64,000 nt of DNA, from the NCBI GenBank assembly GCA_963809175.1, contig CAWEIK010000003.1:372001-436000 (forward strand). Reading direction: 5' to 3'. The position numbers and the translations under genes were made by a program. Below, one piece after another: positions 46,144 to 54,841 of the stretch (its first letter is position 1; every line of letters begins with the position of its first letter). The notes below the pieces were generated by a model that was given only the letters and a program-made list of their open reading frames with translations, made no database searches and had not been told where the DNA came from. This DNA comes from JACCTU01 sp963809175. Its GTDB lineage: Bacteria > Actinomycetota > Thermoleophilia > Gaiellales > Gaiellaceae.

Positions 46144-47106
46144 ATGCAAGTCTTTCGTCATCTGGGGATCTTCGTGCTGGCCCTGCTCGGTGCCGCGGCG
46201 CTCTCCGGGGTCGCCGCTCCCTCGGCCGGCCGCTTCTCGCAGGTGCCCCCCGGAGTGACCGTCGGCGGACTGCCGGTCGGGGGCTTCACGTCCGAGGACG
46301 CGCGGTCGCTCGTCCGGGCACGGCTCGCGGCGCCGGTCGAGTTCGAGCTCGGGGCGAAGGCCTGGAACGCGACTCCGGAGGAGCTCGGCGTGTCCGCTTC
46401 CGTGGACGAGGCGATCGCGGCGGCGCTCGCCGGTCGGACCGGCGACGCGGTCGAGGTCGAAGCGACGCCGTCGCGGCCGGACCTCCTTCGCTACGTGACG
46501 CGCCTCGCCCCCACGCTCGCACGGAAGCCGGCGAACGCTCGCCTCGCCGGACTCGACGCCAAGCTGCGGCCGGCTGTTGCACCGGCCGTGACGGGCCGAC
46601 GCCTCGACCTGCGCGCAACTGCCGCCGCGATCGAGGCTGCCGTCAGGACCGCGCAGCGCGAGCCGGTCCGCCCCGTCTTCCGCGTCGTCGCCCCGGCGAA
46701 GCGTCGTGTCGGCTCGGTGATCGTGATCCGCCGCGAGTCGAAGGGCCTCTACCTCTACAACGGGCGCAGGCTCGTTCGCAAGCTCGGCGTCGCGACCGGC
46801 CAGTCGCAGTACCCGACGCCGCTCGGCACGTTCGTGATCGCGGACAAGCAGTACAACCCGTGGTGGTACCCGCCGAGCTCGGACTGGGCGAAGGGGTTGA
46901 AGCCGGTGCCGCCGGGCCCGGGCAACCCGCTCGGCACGCGCTGGATGGGCTTGGACGGCGGGCTCGTCGGCATCCACGGGACGCCCGACGCGGCGTCGAT
47001 CGGGTACTCCGCGTCGCACGGCTGCATCCGCATGCGGATCCCCGACGCCGAGTGGCTCTTCGAGCACGTCGACGTCGGCACGCCCGTCGTCATCGTGTCG
47101 GCGTAG
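46144..47106 (+). CDS. L,D-transpeptidase (YkuD) with N-terminal export signal
   Basis: A 320-residue exported enzyme. The signal or anchor is HLGIFVLALLGAAALSGVAA. A putative peptidoglycan-binding domain (PPGVTVGGLPVGGFTSEDAR, a VanW/PG_binding_4-like motif) comes next. The catalytic YkuD domain (residues about 195-320) has IRRESKGLYLYNGRRLVRKL, PTPLGTFVI, GIHGTPDAASIGYSASHG and the nucleophile Cys in SHGCIRM (about residue 294). It forms 3-3 cross-links in peptidoglycan or attaches proteins. It diverges from the M16 gene with 60 bases between the starts and is followed by a shared terminator. Confidence 0.92.
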   Translation: MQVFRHLGIFVLALLGAAALSGVAAPSAGRFSQVPPGVTVGGLPVGGFTSEDARSLVRARLAAPVEFELGAKAWNATPEELGVSASVDEAIAAALAGRTGDAVEVEATPSRPDLLRYVTRLAPTLARKPANARLAGLDAKLRPAVAPAVTGRRLDLRATAAAIEAAVRTAQREPVRPVFRVVAPAKRRVGSVIVIRRESKGLYLYNGRRLVRKLGVATGQSQYPTPLGTFVIADKQYNPWWYPPSSDWAKGLKPVPPGPGNPLGTRWMGLDGGLVGIHGTPDAASIGYSASHGCIRMRIPDAEWLFEHVDVGTPVVIVSA

Positions 47107-47110
47107 AGAG

Positions 47111-47136
47111 GAGAGGGCGCCTTGCGGCGCCCTCTC
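47111..47136. terminator. Bidirectional terminator between L,D-transpeptidase and pnp
   Basis: GAGAGGGCGCC at 47111-47121 pairs exactly with GGCGCCCTCTC at 47126-47136 around a TTGC loop. It lies in the 43-bp gap between convergent genes, four bases after the transpeptidase stop and 13 bases after the pnp stop. Short pyrimidine stretches follow on both sides. Confidence 0.75.
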
Positions 47137-47149
47137 GGTGTGTTCTGCC

Positions 47150-49627
47150 TTAGTTGCGGCGCGGGCCGCGGTCGCGACCGCCACGGCCGCGGTCGCGGTC
47201 GCCGCGCGGCCGCTCCTCCCGCGGTTCGCGCGGAGGTGCGTCCTTCGCCCGCTCGATCAGCTCCTCGGGCTGGACGAGCGTGCCGTTCTCGTGCTTCGCG
47301 ACCAGCTTCAGCCCGATGCGGCCACGGTCCTTGTCGACCTCCTGGACGATCACGTCCAGCACGTCGCCACGCGAGATCACGTCCTCGATGTGGCCGACCC
47401 GACCCGGGCCGACGTTCGAGACGTGCAGCAGGCCGTCGGTCCCCTTCTTCAGCTCGACGAACGCACCGAAGTCGGTCGTCTTGACGACCTTCCCCGTGTA
47501 CTGGTCGCCGGGCTCGGGGTCCTTCGTGAGCGCGCTGATCGCTGCGATCGCCGCCTCGGCCCTGTCGCCGTCCGTGGCGTAGATCAGGATCGTGCCGTCC
47601 TCCTCGATGTCGATCTGGACGTCGTAGTCCGACTCGAGCGAGCGGATCGTCTCGCCACCCTTGCCGATCACCATCCCGATGTACTCGGGGTTGATCTTGA
47701 TCGACGAGATGCGCGGCGCGTGACCCCTGAGTTCCTGACGGGGCTCCGAAATCGCCTCGAGCATCTTGTCGAGGATCACGTCACGAGCCCGCTTCGCCTG
47801 TGCGAGCGCGTCGCTCATGATCTGCTGCGTGACACCGGTGATCTTGATGTCCATCTGGAGCGCGGTGATCCCGTTGCGGGATCCGGCGACCTTGAAGTCC
47901 ATGTCGCCGAGGTGGTCCTCCGCACCCTGGATGTCCGTCAGGATCACGTAGTCGTCGCCTTCCTTGACGAGGCCCATCGCGATGCCCGAGACCGGAGCCT
48001 TGAGCGGCACGCCTGCGTCGTAGAGGGCGAGCGTCGAGCCGCAGACCGAGCCCATCGACGACGAGCCGTTCGACTCGAGCGTCTCCGAGACGATGCGGAT
48101 CGTGTACGGGAACTCGTCCGACGTCGGGATCACCGGCTCGAGCGCCCGCTGTGCGAGCGCACCGTGGCCGATGTCGCGGCGCTTCGGGCCGCGCATGAAC
48201 CCCGTCTCCCCGACCGAGTACGGCGGGAAGTTGTAGTGGTGCATGTACCGGCGATCCTCCTCGAGGGAGAGGTCGTCGATGCGCTGACCCTCCTTCGCGG
48301 TGCCGAGCGTGAGCAGCGACATGATCTGCGTCTGGCCACGCTGGAAGAGCCCTGAGCCGTGCGTGCGCGGGCTCACGCCCACCTCGCACTCGATCGGGCG
48401 AACCTCCTCCGGGTCGCGACCGTCGGGCCGGTTCTTCTCGACCGCGATCTTGCGGCGGACGATCTCCTTGTAGATCGCCTCGGACGCGCGCTTCACGAAC
48501 TGGCGCGTGAGGCCGTCCTTCACCTGCGGAGCCTCGCCGTCGACCGTTGCGGGGCCGACCGGGAACCCGAGGTCGGCGGTCTCCTCGATCCGCTCGAAGA
48601 GCAGGTGCCGCTTCGCGGACTTCAGCTCCTTCGAATCCTGCTCCGCGTCGGTCAGCGCGCGGAGGTCGTCGCCGAACTGCTCGAAGACCGGCCCGACCAC
48701 CGACTCCTGGCGGATCTTGTCGAGGACCTGCGCGAGGCTCGACTTGACCTGCGTGCGTCGGAGGATGTCCTCCTCCCCCGAGTCCATCGAGAGCGTCGGC
48801 GACAGCTCGTCGACGAGCTCCTCGACGATCGCACCGCCTTCGCGGAGACCCGCTTCCTGGATCCGTGCGCGGATCCGGTCGCCGACCTGCTGCTCCAGCT
48901 CCTGCGTGACCTCGGGATCGAGGTACTTCGGCTTGCCGATCTGGCTGCGCAGGTCCTCCTGCGCCTCGCAGATCCTGATGATCTCCCGGTGCGCGAGCTC
49001 GAACGCCTCGAGCAACACGTCCTCCGGAATCTCGTCGGCGCCTGCCTCGATCATCGTCAGGCCGTCCTTCGTGCCGACGACGATCAGGTCGAGCGTCGAC
49101 TCCTGGAGCGCCGGCAGCGTCGGGTTGAAGACGAGCTGCTCGTCGATCCGGCCGACGCGCACAGCGCCGACGGGTCCGAGGAACGGCATCGACGAGACCA
49201 TCAGCGCCGCCGAGGCACCGTTGATGCAGAGGATGTCGTGCGGGGTGACCATGTCCGCCGAGAGGACGGTCGCGATCACCTGCACCTCGTTCTTGAAGCC
49301 CTTCGGCCAGAGCGGCCGGATCGGGCGGTCGGTCATGCGAGCGGTGAGGATGGCGCGCTCGCTCGGGCGCCCTTCGCGCTTGAAGAAGCCGCCGGGGATC
49401 TTGCCCGCGGCGTACATGCGCTCCTCGACGTCGATCGTCAACGGGAAGAAGTCCGCGCCTTCGCGCGGCTCCATCCGGCCGACGGCCGTCGCGAGCACCA
49501 TCGTCTCGCCGGAGCGGACGACGACCGAGCCGTCTGCCTGCTTGGCGAGCTTGCCGCTCTCGAATGTGATCTCGGCGTCGCCGACCGTGACTGACACGGT
49601 CGCGATGCGCTGAGCCAACGTACTCAC
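47150..49627 (-). CDS. pnp: Polyribonucleotide nucleotidyltransferase (PNPase)
   Basis: A complete 825-residue phosphorolytic 3'-5' exoribonuclease. Two RNase PH-like domains are present: the first with VVRSGETMVLATAVG and GGFFKREGRPSE, the second with EVGVSPRTHGSGLFQRGQTQ and DFPYTIR-like EFPYTIRIVSETLESNGSSS. A helical linker separates them. A KH domain (MVIGKGGETIRSLESDYDVQ) and an S1 domain (YTGKVVKTTDFGAFVELKKG) follow. The C-terminus is a long Arg/Gly/Asp tail. GTG 49627 has GGAGGT six bases upstream, inside a hairpin that could mask it. The rpsO-pnp pair is conserved in bacteria. Confidence 0.96.
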   Translation of the reverse strand: MSTLAQRIATVSVTVGDAEITFESGKLAKQADGSVVVRSGETMVLATAVGRMEPREGADFFPLTIDVEERMYAAGKIPGGFFKREGRPSERAILTARMTDRPIRPLWPKGFKNEVQVIATVLSADMVTPHDILCINGASAALMVSSMPFLGPVGAVRVGRIDEQLVFNPTLPALQESTLDLIVVGTKDGLTMIEAGADEIPEDVLLEAFELAHREIIRICEAQEDLRSQIGKPKYLDPEVTQELEQQVGDRIRARIQEAGLREGGAIVEELVDELSPTLSMDSGEEDILRRTQVKSSLAQVLDKIRQESVVGPVFEQFGDDLRALTDAEQDSKELKSAKRHLLFERIEETADLGFPVGPATVDGEAPQVKDGLTRQFVKRASEAIYKEIVRRKIAVEKNRPDGRDPEEVRPIECEVGVSPRTHGSGLFQRGQTQIMSLLTLGTAKEGQRIDDLSLEEDRRYMHHYNFPPYSVGETGFMRGPKRRDIGHGALAQRALEPVIPTSDEFPYTIRIVSETLESNGSSSMGSVCGSTLALYDAGVPLKAPVSGIAMGLVKEGDDYVILTDIQGAEDHLGDMDFKVAGSRNGITALQMDIKITGVTQQIMSDALAQAKRARDVILDKMLEAISEPRQELRGHAPRISSIKINPEYIGMVIGKGGETIRSLESDYDVQIDIEEDGTILIYATDGDRAEAAIAAISALTKDPEPGDQYTGKVVKTTDFGAFVELKKGTDGLLHVSNVGPGRVGHIEDVISRGDVLDVIVQEVDKDRGRIGLKLVAKHENGTLVQPEELIERAKDAPPREPREERPRGDRDRGRGGRDRGPRRN

Positions 49628-49634
49628 TGTGCTA

Positions 49635-49659
49635 CCTCCATCTTCGGGGAAGGTGGAGG
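49635..49659 (-). promoter_or_regulatory. Leader hairpin sequestering the pnp ribosome binding site
   Basis: On the minus strand CCTCCA-C-CTTC, a CCC loop, and GAAG-A-TGGAGG form a 10-bp stem with one C/A mismatch. The 3' arm (plus-strand 49635-49640) contains the GGAGG that serves GTG 49627. Folding would hide the Shine-Dalgarno. PNPase autocontrol through its leader is established in E. coli; a similar role here is inference. Confidence 0.6.
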
Positions 49660-49737
49660 TTTGACCCAGCGTCGCGTCGTGGCGCGGCGCTCGCTCAAAC
49701 TTCCACCCTCCGGACTGTTGTCGTTTCTTCTCTCCGC

Positions 49738-50007
49738 CTACCTGCGGAGCCCTAGCTCCTTGATCAACGCGCGGTAGCCCTCCAGGTCGGTTCGCTGCAT
49801 GTAGTTGAGGAACCGACGCCGGCGGCCGACGAGCTTCAGCAGCCCGCGCCGCGAGTGGTGGTCGTGCGAGTGCGTGCGGAGATGCTCGGTGAGCTGGTTG
49901 ATCCGCTCGGTGAGCATCGCCACCTGCACGCGCGTCGAGCCGGTATCGCTCGAGCCCGTGCCGAACTTGTCGATCAGTTCTTGCTTTGCTTCCTTGGCCA
50001 GAGCCAT
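49738..50007 (-). CDS. rpsO: 30S ribosomal protein S15
   Basis: A complete 89-residue S15. Seen: ALAKEAKQELIDKFGTGSSD, VQVAMLTERINQLTEHLRTH, the rRNA-binding HSHDHHSRRGLLKLVGRRRR and FLNYMQRTDLEGYRALIKEL. It binds 16S rRNA helices 20-22 early in 30S assembly. ATG 50007 is preceded by AGGAGG (in ACCAGGAGGTCGC). It lies 110 bases upstream of pnp with no gene between, so the two are probably co-transcribed, as elsewhere. Confidence 0.97.
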   Translation of the reverse strand: MALAKEAKQELIDKFGTGSSDTGSTRVQVAMLTERINQLTEHLRTHSHDHHSRRGLLKLVGRRRRFLNYMQRTDLEGYRALIKELGLRR

Positions 50008-50101
50008 GCGACCTCCTGGTTGTCGTCTCCGCGATCCCCGTACGCCGCGCGGAAGCTGCGCGAACGACCGAGACTGCGGTCGCCGAATAGGGTAGCGGAG
50101 G

Positions 50102-51457
50102 ATGAAAGCCGGCGTTGCGGCGGGACATCCCGCGACCTGCGAGGCCGGGATCGAGATCCTGGAGGACGGCGGCAGCGCCGCTGACTCCGCCGTGGCGGCG
50201 TGCCTGGCCTCGTGCGTCGCCGAGACGATCATGACGGGTCTCCTCGGCGGCGGCCACGCGATCTACTGGGACGCGGGCTCGCAGCGAGCGCGGAACCTCG
50301 ATTGCTTCGTCGCCGTTCCGTCCGGGACGGGTGCGCCGATGGTCGAGTTGGCAGTGCCGTTCGGCGAGGAGCTCGTCCACTACGCGATCGGCGCAGCGTC
50401 GTGCGGCGTTCCCGGCGTCGCCGCCGGGCTCGCCGAGCTGTGGCGTGCGCACGGCCGACTGCCGTGGGAGCGTCTGGTCGAGCCCGCGCTGCGGCTCGCA
50501 CGCGACGGCGTGCCGATGACGCTCGCGCACGCTCTCTGCCTCGAGATGCTCGAGCCGGTGCTCACGCTCGACGCCGGCGCGCGAATCTACTCGCCGGGCG
50601 GAAGGCTCCTGCGAGAAGGCGACCTGCTGCAGCAACCCGGCCTCGTTCGCGCCCTCGAGCTGCTTCGCGACGAGGGCGCCGAGAGCTTCTACTCCGGGAC
50701 GATCGCGGAGGAATTCCTGAAGCTCTGCGCCGAGCGCGGAGGCGCGATCACGCGCGGGGATCTCGAGGCGTACAGCGCGACGTGGAGCCAGCCGGTCGAG
50801 GTCGCCTTCGCCGGGACGAGGTTTCTGACGCGTGCCGGTCTCTCGGGAGTGCCCGACACGCTCGCCTCACTGCCGCCGAACGCGGACGTCGTCGCGCTCG
50901 TCGAGGCACTCGACCTGCCCGTCGACGCAGACGGCGACACGACGAACCTCGTCAGCGTCGACTCCGACGGCAACGTCTGCGTGCTGACCACGAGCCTCGG
51001 TCTCGGCTCGGGCGACTACCTCCCCGGCCTCGACCTGCACCTGAACAGCATGCTCGGGGAGGCCGACCTCGTTCGCGGCGAGACCCGACCCGGCCGCCGC
51101 ATGAGCTCGATGATGGCGCCGAGCATCGCGCTCGACGGCGATGGGCCGGCGCTCGCGATCGGCGCCGCCGGCGGCACGCGGCTGCGCACCGCGCTCGTCG
51201 GCGTGACGAGCGCAATCCTCGAACGCGCCGTTCACCCACAGGACGCGATCGACGCGGGACGCGCGCACCCGATCGCCGGGCTCGTGCACGCGGAGCCCGG
51301 CGTTCCCGAGGACGCACTCGCGGAGCTCGAACGGCGTGGCAGGTCGGTGCGCCGCTGGCCCACCCGCCACCACTACTTCGGCGGCGTCAGCGCGATTGCG
51401 CGGAGCGGCCCAGCGGCGGATCCTCGTCGGAGCGGCTCGGCGCGTTCCGTTGCTTGA
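50102..51457 (+). CDS. Gamma-glutamyltranspeptidase-like Ntn-hydrolase, short form
   Basis: A 451-residue member of the GGT family. N-terminal GHPATCEAGIEILEDGGSAAD, GLLGGGHAIYW and the GVPGVAAGLAELWRAHGRLP segment are typical. The autocleavage/nucleophile site reads DGDTTNLVSVDSDGN, where the second Thr is the predicted new N-terminus; the usual His after TT is Asn here. GRRMSSMMAPSI and AIGAAGGTRLRTAL complete the active site. It is 80-120 residues shorter than typical GGTs, mainly before the cleavage site, and no signal peptide is seen. The substrate is uncertain. GGAGG directly abuts ATG 50102. Confidence 0.82.
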   Translation: MKAGVAAGHPATCEAGIEILEDGGSAADSAVAACLASCVAETIMTGLLGGGHAIYWDAGSQRARNLDCFVAVPSGTGAPMVELAVPFGEELVHYAIGAASCGVPGVAAGLAELWRAHGRLPWERLVEPALRLARDGVPMTLAHALCLEMLEPVLTLDAGARIYSPGGRLLREGDLLQQPGLVRALELLRDEGAESFYSGTIAEEFLKLCAERGGAITRGDLEAYSATWSQPVEVAFAGTRFLTRAGLSGVPDTLASLPPNADVVALVEALDLPVDADGDTTNLVSVDSDGNVCVLTTSLGLGSGDYLPGLDLHLNSMLGEADLVRGETRPGRRMSSMMAPSIALDGDGPALAIGAAGGTRLRTALVGVTSAILERAVHPQDAIDAGRAHPIAGLVHAEPGVPEDALAELERRGRSVRRWPTRHHYFGGVSAIARSGPAADPRRSGSARSVA

Positions 51458-51620
51458 GCGGAAGGTCGACCGAGAGCCAGCCGACGTAGCCGCACTCCGG
51501 GCAGCCCGGGTTCAGGCGCGCGGTCCCGCCACGCGACGGCTTCGCGTAGATCGTTCCGCACTCGAGGCAGCGGACGCTCTCGTACACGGCGAGCGCGGAG
51601 CCCTCGGCTTTGCCTTCCAT
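51387..51620 (-). CDS. Small zinc-ribbon protein (77 aa)
   Basis: A 77-residue protein with CLECG and CPECG separated by 20 residues, a rubredoxin-like zinc ribbon, and a hydrophilic low-complexity tail. No enzyme domain is visible. ATG 51620 leaves about 60 bases to the ribF stop upstream. The 3' end overlaps the convergent GGT gene by 71 bases. Function unknown; small ribbons of this kind often bind nucleic acid or protein. Confidence 0.6.
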   Translation of the reverse strand: MEGKAEGSALAVYESVRCLECGTIYAKPSRGGTARLNPGCPECGYVGWLSVDLPLKQRNAPSRSDEDPPLGRSAQSR

Positions 51621-51679
51621 GCCAACAAAGACCCCTCGCCGGGTCGAATCTTGCGGCCTGGTTTTTATGGTTTTGCAGC

Positions 51680-52546
51680 CTAAATTGGCCGCTCGGCCGC
51701 ACGGGTCGCCTCGACGTCACGCGCGATTTGGGCCACCAACTCCGCTTCGCTGTCGAACGAGCGCTCGTCGCGGAGCCTGCGCCAGACCTCGACGACGAGC
51801 CGTTGCCCGTAGAGGTCGCCCTCGTAGTCGAGCAGGAACGCCTCGACGCGCTGCTCGACGCCGCCGTAGTGCGGATTGACGCCGATCGAGATCGCCGCGC
51901 GGGTCCCGAGCGCCGCGCCGGCGTAGATCCCGTACGCGGGAACGAGCAGGTCTCCCTCGACCCGCAGGTTCGCCGTCGGGAAGCCGAGCGTCCCTCCGCG
52001 CGCGTCGCCGGACACGACGACTCCCTCGACCTCGACGGGACGACCGAGCAGCGCCGCGGCGCGGTCGACGTCACCGGTCTTGACGAGCGCACGGATCGCG
52101 CTCGACGAGATGCCTTCGACGACCGGCACGGTGCGAACGTCGAAGCCGAGCGACTCGAGTAACGCGAGATCGCCCGCCCGGCGGTGGCCGAACCGGAAGC
52201 CCGGTCCCGCGACGACCACCTCGGCGCCGATTCCGCGCAGGTAGCGCTCCGCGAACTCCTGCGGCGTCGTCCGTGCGAGGTCGAGGTCGAACTCGAGCAC
52301 GAGCGCCTCGTCCAGCCCGGCGTCGGCGAGCAGCTCGAGGCGTCGCTCACACGTCGTCAGCAGCTCGACCCGGTTCCCGAGCGCGGTTCGGGGATGTGGG
52401 TCGAACGTGAGGACGGTCGACGTCAGCCCGACCGCGCGTGCCGCTTCGAGCACACGGCGGTGGCCGAGATGGACACCGTCGAACGTGCCGATCGCGACCG
52501 CGCGCCGAGCCGGCGCGAGCTCCTCCGGCGAGTGCACGACCTTCAC
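51680..52546 (-). CDS. ribF: Bifunctional riboflavin kinase/FMN adenylyltransferase
   Basis: Makes FMN and FAD from riboflavin. The 288-residue protein has the N-terminal nucleotidyltransferase domain (AIGTFDGVHLGHRRVLEAA, VLTFDPHPRTAL, VVAGPGFRFGHRRAGD and ISSSAIRALV). The C-terminal flavokinase domain has GDARGGTLGFPTANL, YGIYAGAAL, SIGVNPHYGG and VEAFLLDYEGDLYGQ. GTG 52546 overlaps the truB stop (GTGA). The truB-ribF pair is a common bacterial arrangement. Confidence 0.95.
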   Translation of the reverse strand: MKVVHSPEELAPARRAVAIGTFDGVHLGHRRVLEAARAVGLTSTVLTFDPHPRTALGNRVELLTTCERRLELLADAGLDEALVLEFDLDLARTTPQEFAERYLRGIGAEVVVAGPGFRFGHRRAGDLALLESLGFDVRTVPVVEGISSSAIRALVKTGDVDRAAALLGRPVEVEGVVVSGDARGGTLGFPTANLRVEGDLLVPAYGIYAGAALGTRAAISIGVNPHYGGVEQRVEAFLLDYEGDLYGQRLVVEVWRRLRDERSFDSEAELVAQIARDVEATRAAERPI

Positions 52547-53206
52547 GCGAGTCTCGCGAGCGCTTCGTCGACGGGGATCACCCGCGGCCCGGCTTCCTCG
52601 ACCGAGAACGGCCCGACCTCGGTGCGTCGAAGCGTCCGGCAGTGACCGCCGAGTGCGGCGGCGATCGCGCGGACGTAGGTGCCCGAGCCGACCCGCAGGT
52701 CGAGCGTGACCGTGTCGCCGGTGGAGTCGACGACGTCGAGGGCGTGGACCCGCGAGCGCCGAAGCGGCATCTCCACGGCCACGCCCCGCCGGTGCAGGCG
52801 GTACGCCCGCTCGCCGTCGATCTTCACGGCCGACGCAGCCGGGATCGGGAGCTCGATCTCGCCCCGTAGAGCCTGCGAGCCGCTCTTCGAGCTCCGCCGG
52901 GGTCGGCGGCTCGTGCGTCTCCACGACCTCGCCCTCGGGATCCCCGGTCGAGGTCGTCGACGTCAGGTCGATCTCGGTCACGTAGCGCTTGTCGAGCTTC
53001 ACGAAGGAGGGAGCCAGCTTCGTCGCCGAGCCGGAGAGGACGACGAGCAGACCCGTCGCGAACGGGTCGAGCGTCCCTGCGTGCCCGGTGCGCGCACCCG
53101 TCGTCCGGCGCAGCTCCGCGATCGCCGCGAACGACGAGCTGCCCGCGGGCTTGTCGAGCAGCACGATCCCCGCGGGCTCGAGTGCGCGCGGGATCTTCCG
53201 GCTCAC
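52543..53206 (-). CDS. truB: tRNA pseudouridine(55) synthase, one frameshift
   Basis: Isomerises U55 in the T-loop of tRNAs. Seen: GIVLLDKPAGSSSFAAI, the catalytic motif GHAGTLDPFATGLLVV with its Asp, and KRYVTEIDLTSTTSTGDPEG. After a frame change near 52870 come SAVKIDGERAYRLHRRGV and LRVGSGTYVRAIAAALG. About 220 residues, on the short side because a C-terminal PUA extension is absent. GTG 53206 overlaps the nrnA stop (GTGA). Confidence 0.92.
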
Positions 53207-54216
53207 GGGGACGAGGATTGCGCCGCGGCGAACTCACGGCGGACGAAGTCGGTGATCTCCTCGATCGACGCCTCGCTGGAGAACCCCGCAGCCTGCCGGT
53301 GTCCGCCGCCCTCGGACTTGCGCGCGATCGCGGAGACGTCGAGCTCGTCGTGGCTCGCGCGAAGCGAGACGCGGTGCAGCGGGCCGCCGGAGCGAGGCGG
53401 CTCGCGGATCAGCACGGCCATGTCGGCGCCTTCCACCGCCCGCAGGTAGTCGATGATCCCCTCCGAGTACGGCTCGGCTGCGGCGACCTCCTGAAAGTCG
53501 TTCGCAAGCAGATAGGAGACGACGAGCCGTCCACCTTCGTAGACCTGCGCGCGTTCGAGCGCACGCGCGAGCAGCTTCAGCTTCGCGAACTGCACGCTCT
53601 CATAAACCCCTTGGAAGATGCGGTGCAGGTCCGCCCCGGCTTCCACGAGCTCCGCCGCGAGCCGGAGCGACTTCGGCGTCGTGTTCGTGTACTGGAAGCG
53701 GCCCGTGTCCGTGACGAGCGCGATGTACAGCGCCTCGGCGATCTGCGGCGTGAGCTCGATGTCGAGCTCTCGGAAGAGATCCCGAAGGAGCTCGCCCGTC
53801 GACGAGGCACTCGCGTCGATCACGTTCACGTCGCCGAAACGGCTGTTGTCGTGGTGGTGGTCGATGTTGATGACGAGGGGCGACAGTTGGAGCACTTCCG
53901 GATCCGGTCCGATCCGCGACTCGTTCGCACAGTCGACCGCGAGCAGGATCCGCGCCGACGCGTCGTCCGGCACGCTCCGCAGGAGCCCGTCGAGCGGCAT
54001 GAAGGAGTACTCGCCCGGGAGCGGTGCGTCGCCGACGAGGAGCATCGAGGCGTCCTTGCCGAGCTGGTCGAGCGCGAGCTTCGTCGCGAGCATCGACCCC
54101 AGGGCGTCGCCGTCCGGGTTCTCGTGCGTCGTGACGAGGAAGCGCTCACCGCCGCGGATCGCCTCCGCGGCCTGCGCCAGCTCAGTCGCGATCGTCGTCG
54201 TCTGGGGCGAGCTCAT
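53203..54216 (-). CDS. nrnA: DHH-family oligoribonuclease/pAp phosphatase (NrnA-like)
   Basis: A 337-residue nanoRNase that degrades short oligonucleotides and dephosphorylates pAp. The DHH domain has TTHENPDGDALGSMLA, LAVDCANESR, INIDHHHDNSRFGDVNVID and ALVTDTGRFQYTNTTP. The DHHA1 domain ends with SEGGGHRQAAGF, the substrate-binding GGGH. It complements PNPase, RNase J and RNase Y encoded nearby. Its start overlaps the rbfA end by 35 bases. The order rbfA-nrnA-truB-ribF is conserved in many Gram-positives. Confidence 0.93.
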   Translation of the reverse strand: MSSPQTTTIATELAQAAEAIRGGERFLVTTHENPDGDALGSMLATKLALDQLGKDASMLLVGDAPLPGEYSFMPLDGLLRSVPDDASARILLAVDCANESRIGPDPEVLQLSPLVINIDHHHDNSRFGDVNVIDASASSTGELLRDLFRELDIELTPQIAEALYIALVTDTGRFQYTNTTPKSLRLAAELVEAGADLHRIFQGVYESVQFAKLKLLARALERAQVYEGGRLVVSYLLANDFQEVAAAEPYSEGIIDYLRAVEGADMAVLIREPPRSGGPLHRVSLRASHDELDVSAIARKSEGGGHRQAAGFSSEASIEEITDFVRREFAAAQSSSP

Positions 54217-54535
54217 CGATCAACTTGGTCATGTGGACCCCCCGCTCGACCGTCGGATCGTATTCAAAGGCCAGCTGCGGCGTCCGCTTCATCCGGAGCT
54301 CCTGTGCGAGCTTCGCCTGCAGGATTCCGTGCGCGGCCTCGAGCCCCTGCAAGCTCTTGTCGCGCTTCTTCTCCGAGCCCAGCACCGACACGAAGACCTT
54401 GGCGTGCCGGAGGTCGGGCGACGTCTCGACGCCGGTGATCGTCACGAAGCCGATCCTCGGGTCCTTCAACCCGAGCAGCGCCCGGCCCAGGACCTCCTTG
54501 ACGGCGTCGTTGACGCGGCGCATGCGCTCATTCAC
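54182..54535 (-). CDS. rbfA: 30S ribosome-binding factor A
   Basis: A 117-residue KH-like maturation factor for 16S rRNA 5'-end processing. Seen: RVNDAVKEVLGRALL, the family motif LKDPRIGFVTITGVETSPDL, HAKVFVSVLG and the C-terminal RTPQLAFEYDPTVERGVHM. GTG 54535 overlaps the DUF503 gene; ATG 54523 is an alternative start. The acidic tail ends DDDDRD. Confidence 0.93.
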   Translation of the reverse strand: MNERMRRVNDAVKEVLGRALLGLKDPRIGFVTITGVETSPDLRHAKVFVSVLGSEKKRDKSLQGLEAAHGILQAKLAQELRMKRTPQLAFEYDPTVERGVHMTKLIDELAPDDDDRD

Positions 54536-54827
54536 CGGGGACCACGACCTCTCGCTCGACCGACACGAGCTCGTACTCCTGACCGTTCAGGTACCGGACG
54601 GCGTCCTCGAGCAGCGCCTCGAGCTCGCGGTGCTCCCGCGCCACGCAGGCGACGGTGAGTCGCGAGCGCTGCCAGAGGTCGTGATGGTCGACCTCGGCCA
54701 CCGAGGCGCCGAAGCGGTTCTGCAGGTTGGCCTTGGCCGACTTCACGTGCTTGCGCTTGCCCTTCAACGATCCCGCCTCCGGGAAGTGCAGCTCGACCGA
54801 GAGGATGCCGACAAAGCCGGCGCCCAC
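54528..54827 (-). CDS. DUF503 family protein (YlxP-like)
   Basis: A 99-residue protein with GILSVELHFPEAGSLKGKRK, AKANLQNRFGASVAEVDHHD and LWQRSRLTVACVA, the DUF503/YlxP pattern. Its position between infB and rbfA is the classical one. A role in ribosome assembly with RbfA has been proposed for the family. GTG 54827 has AGG eight bases upstream; TTG 54833 is possible. Confidence 0.88.
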   Translation of the reverse strand: MGAGFVGILSVELHFPEAGSLKGKRKHVKSAKANLQNRFGASVAEVDHHDLWQRSRLTVACVAREHRELEALLEDAVRYLNGQEYELVSVEREVVVPGE

Positions 54828-54841
54828 AGGCAAAGCCTGCT

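Noticed and set aside
46084..47184. In-frame extension of the M16 peptidase gene upstream through the L,D-transpeptidase
   Set aside because: The extra part is a shadow of the transpeptidase gene on the other strand.
49628..50635. In-frame extension of pnp upstream to about 50635
   Set aside because: It would run through rpsO and the GGT gene. GTG 49627 has a good ribosome binding site and matches the PNPase N-terminus.
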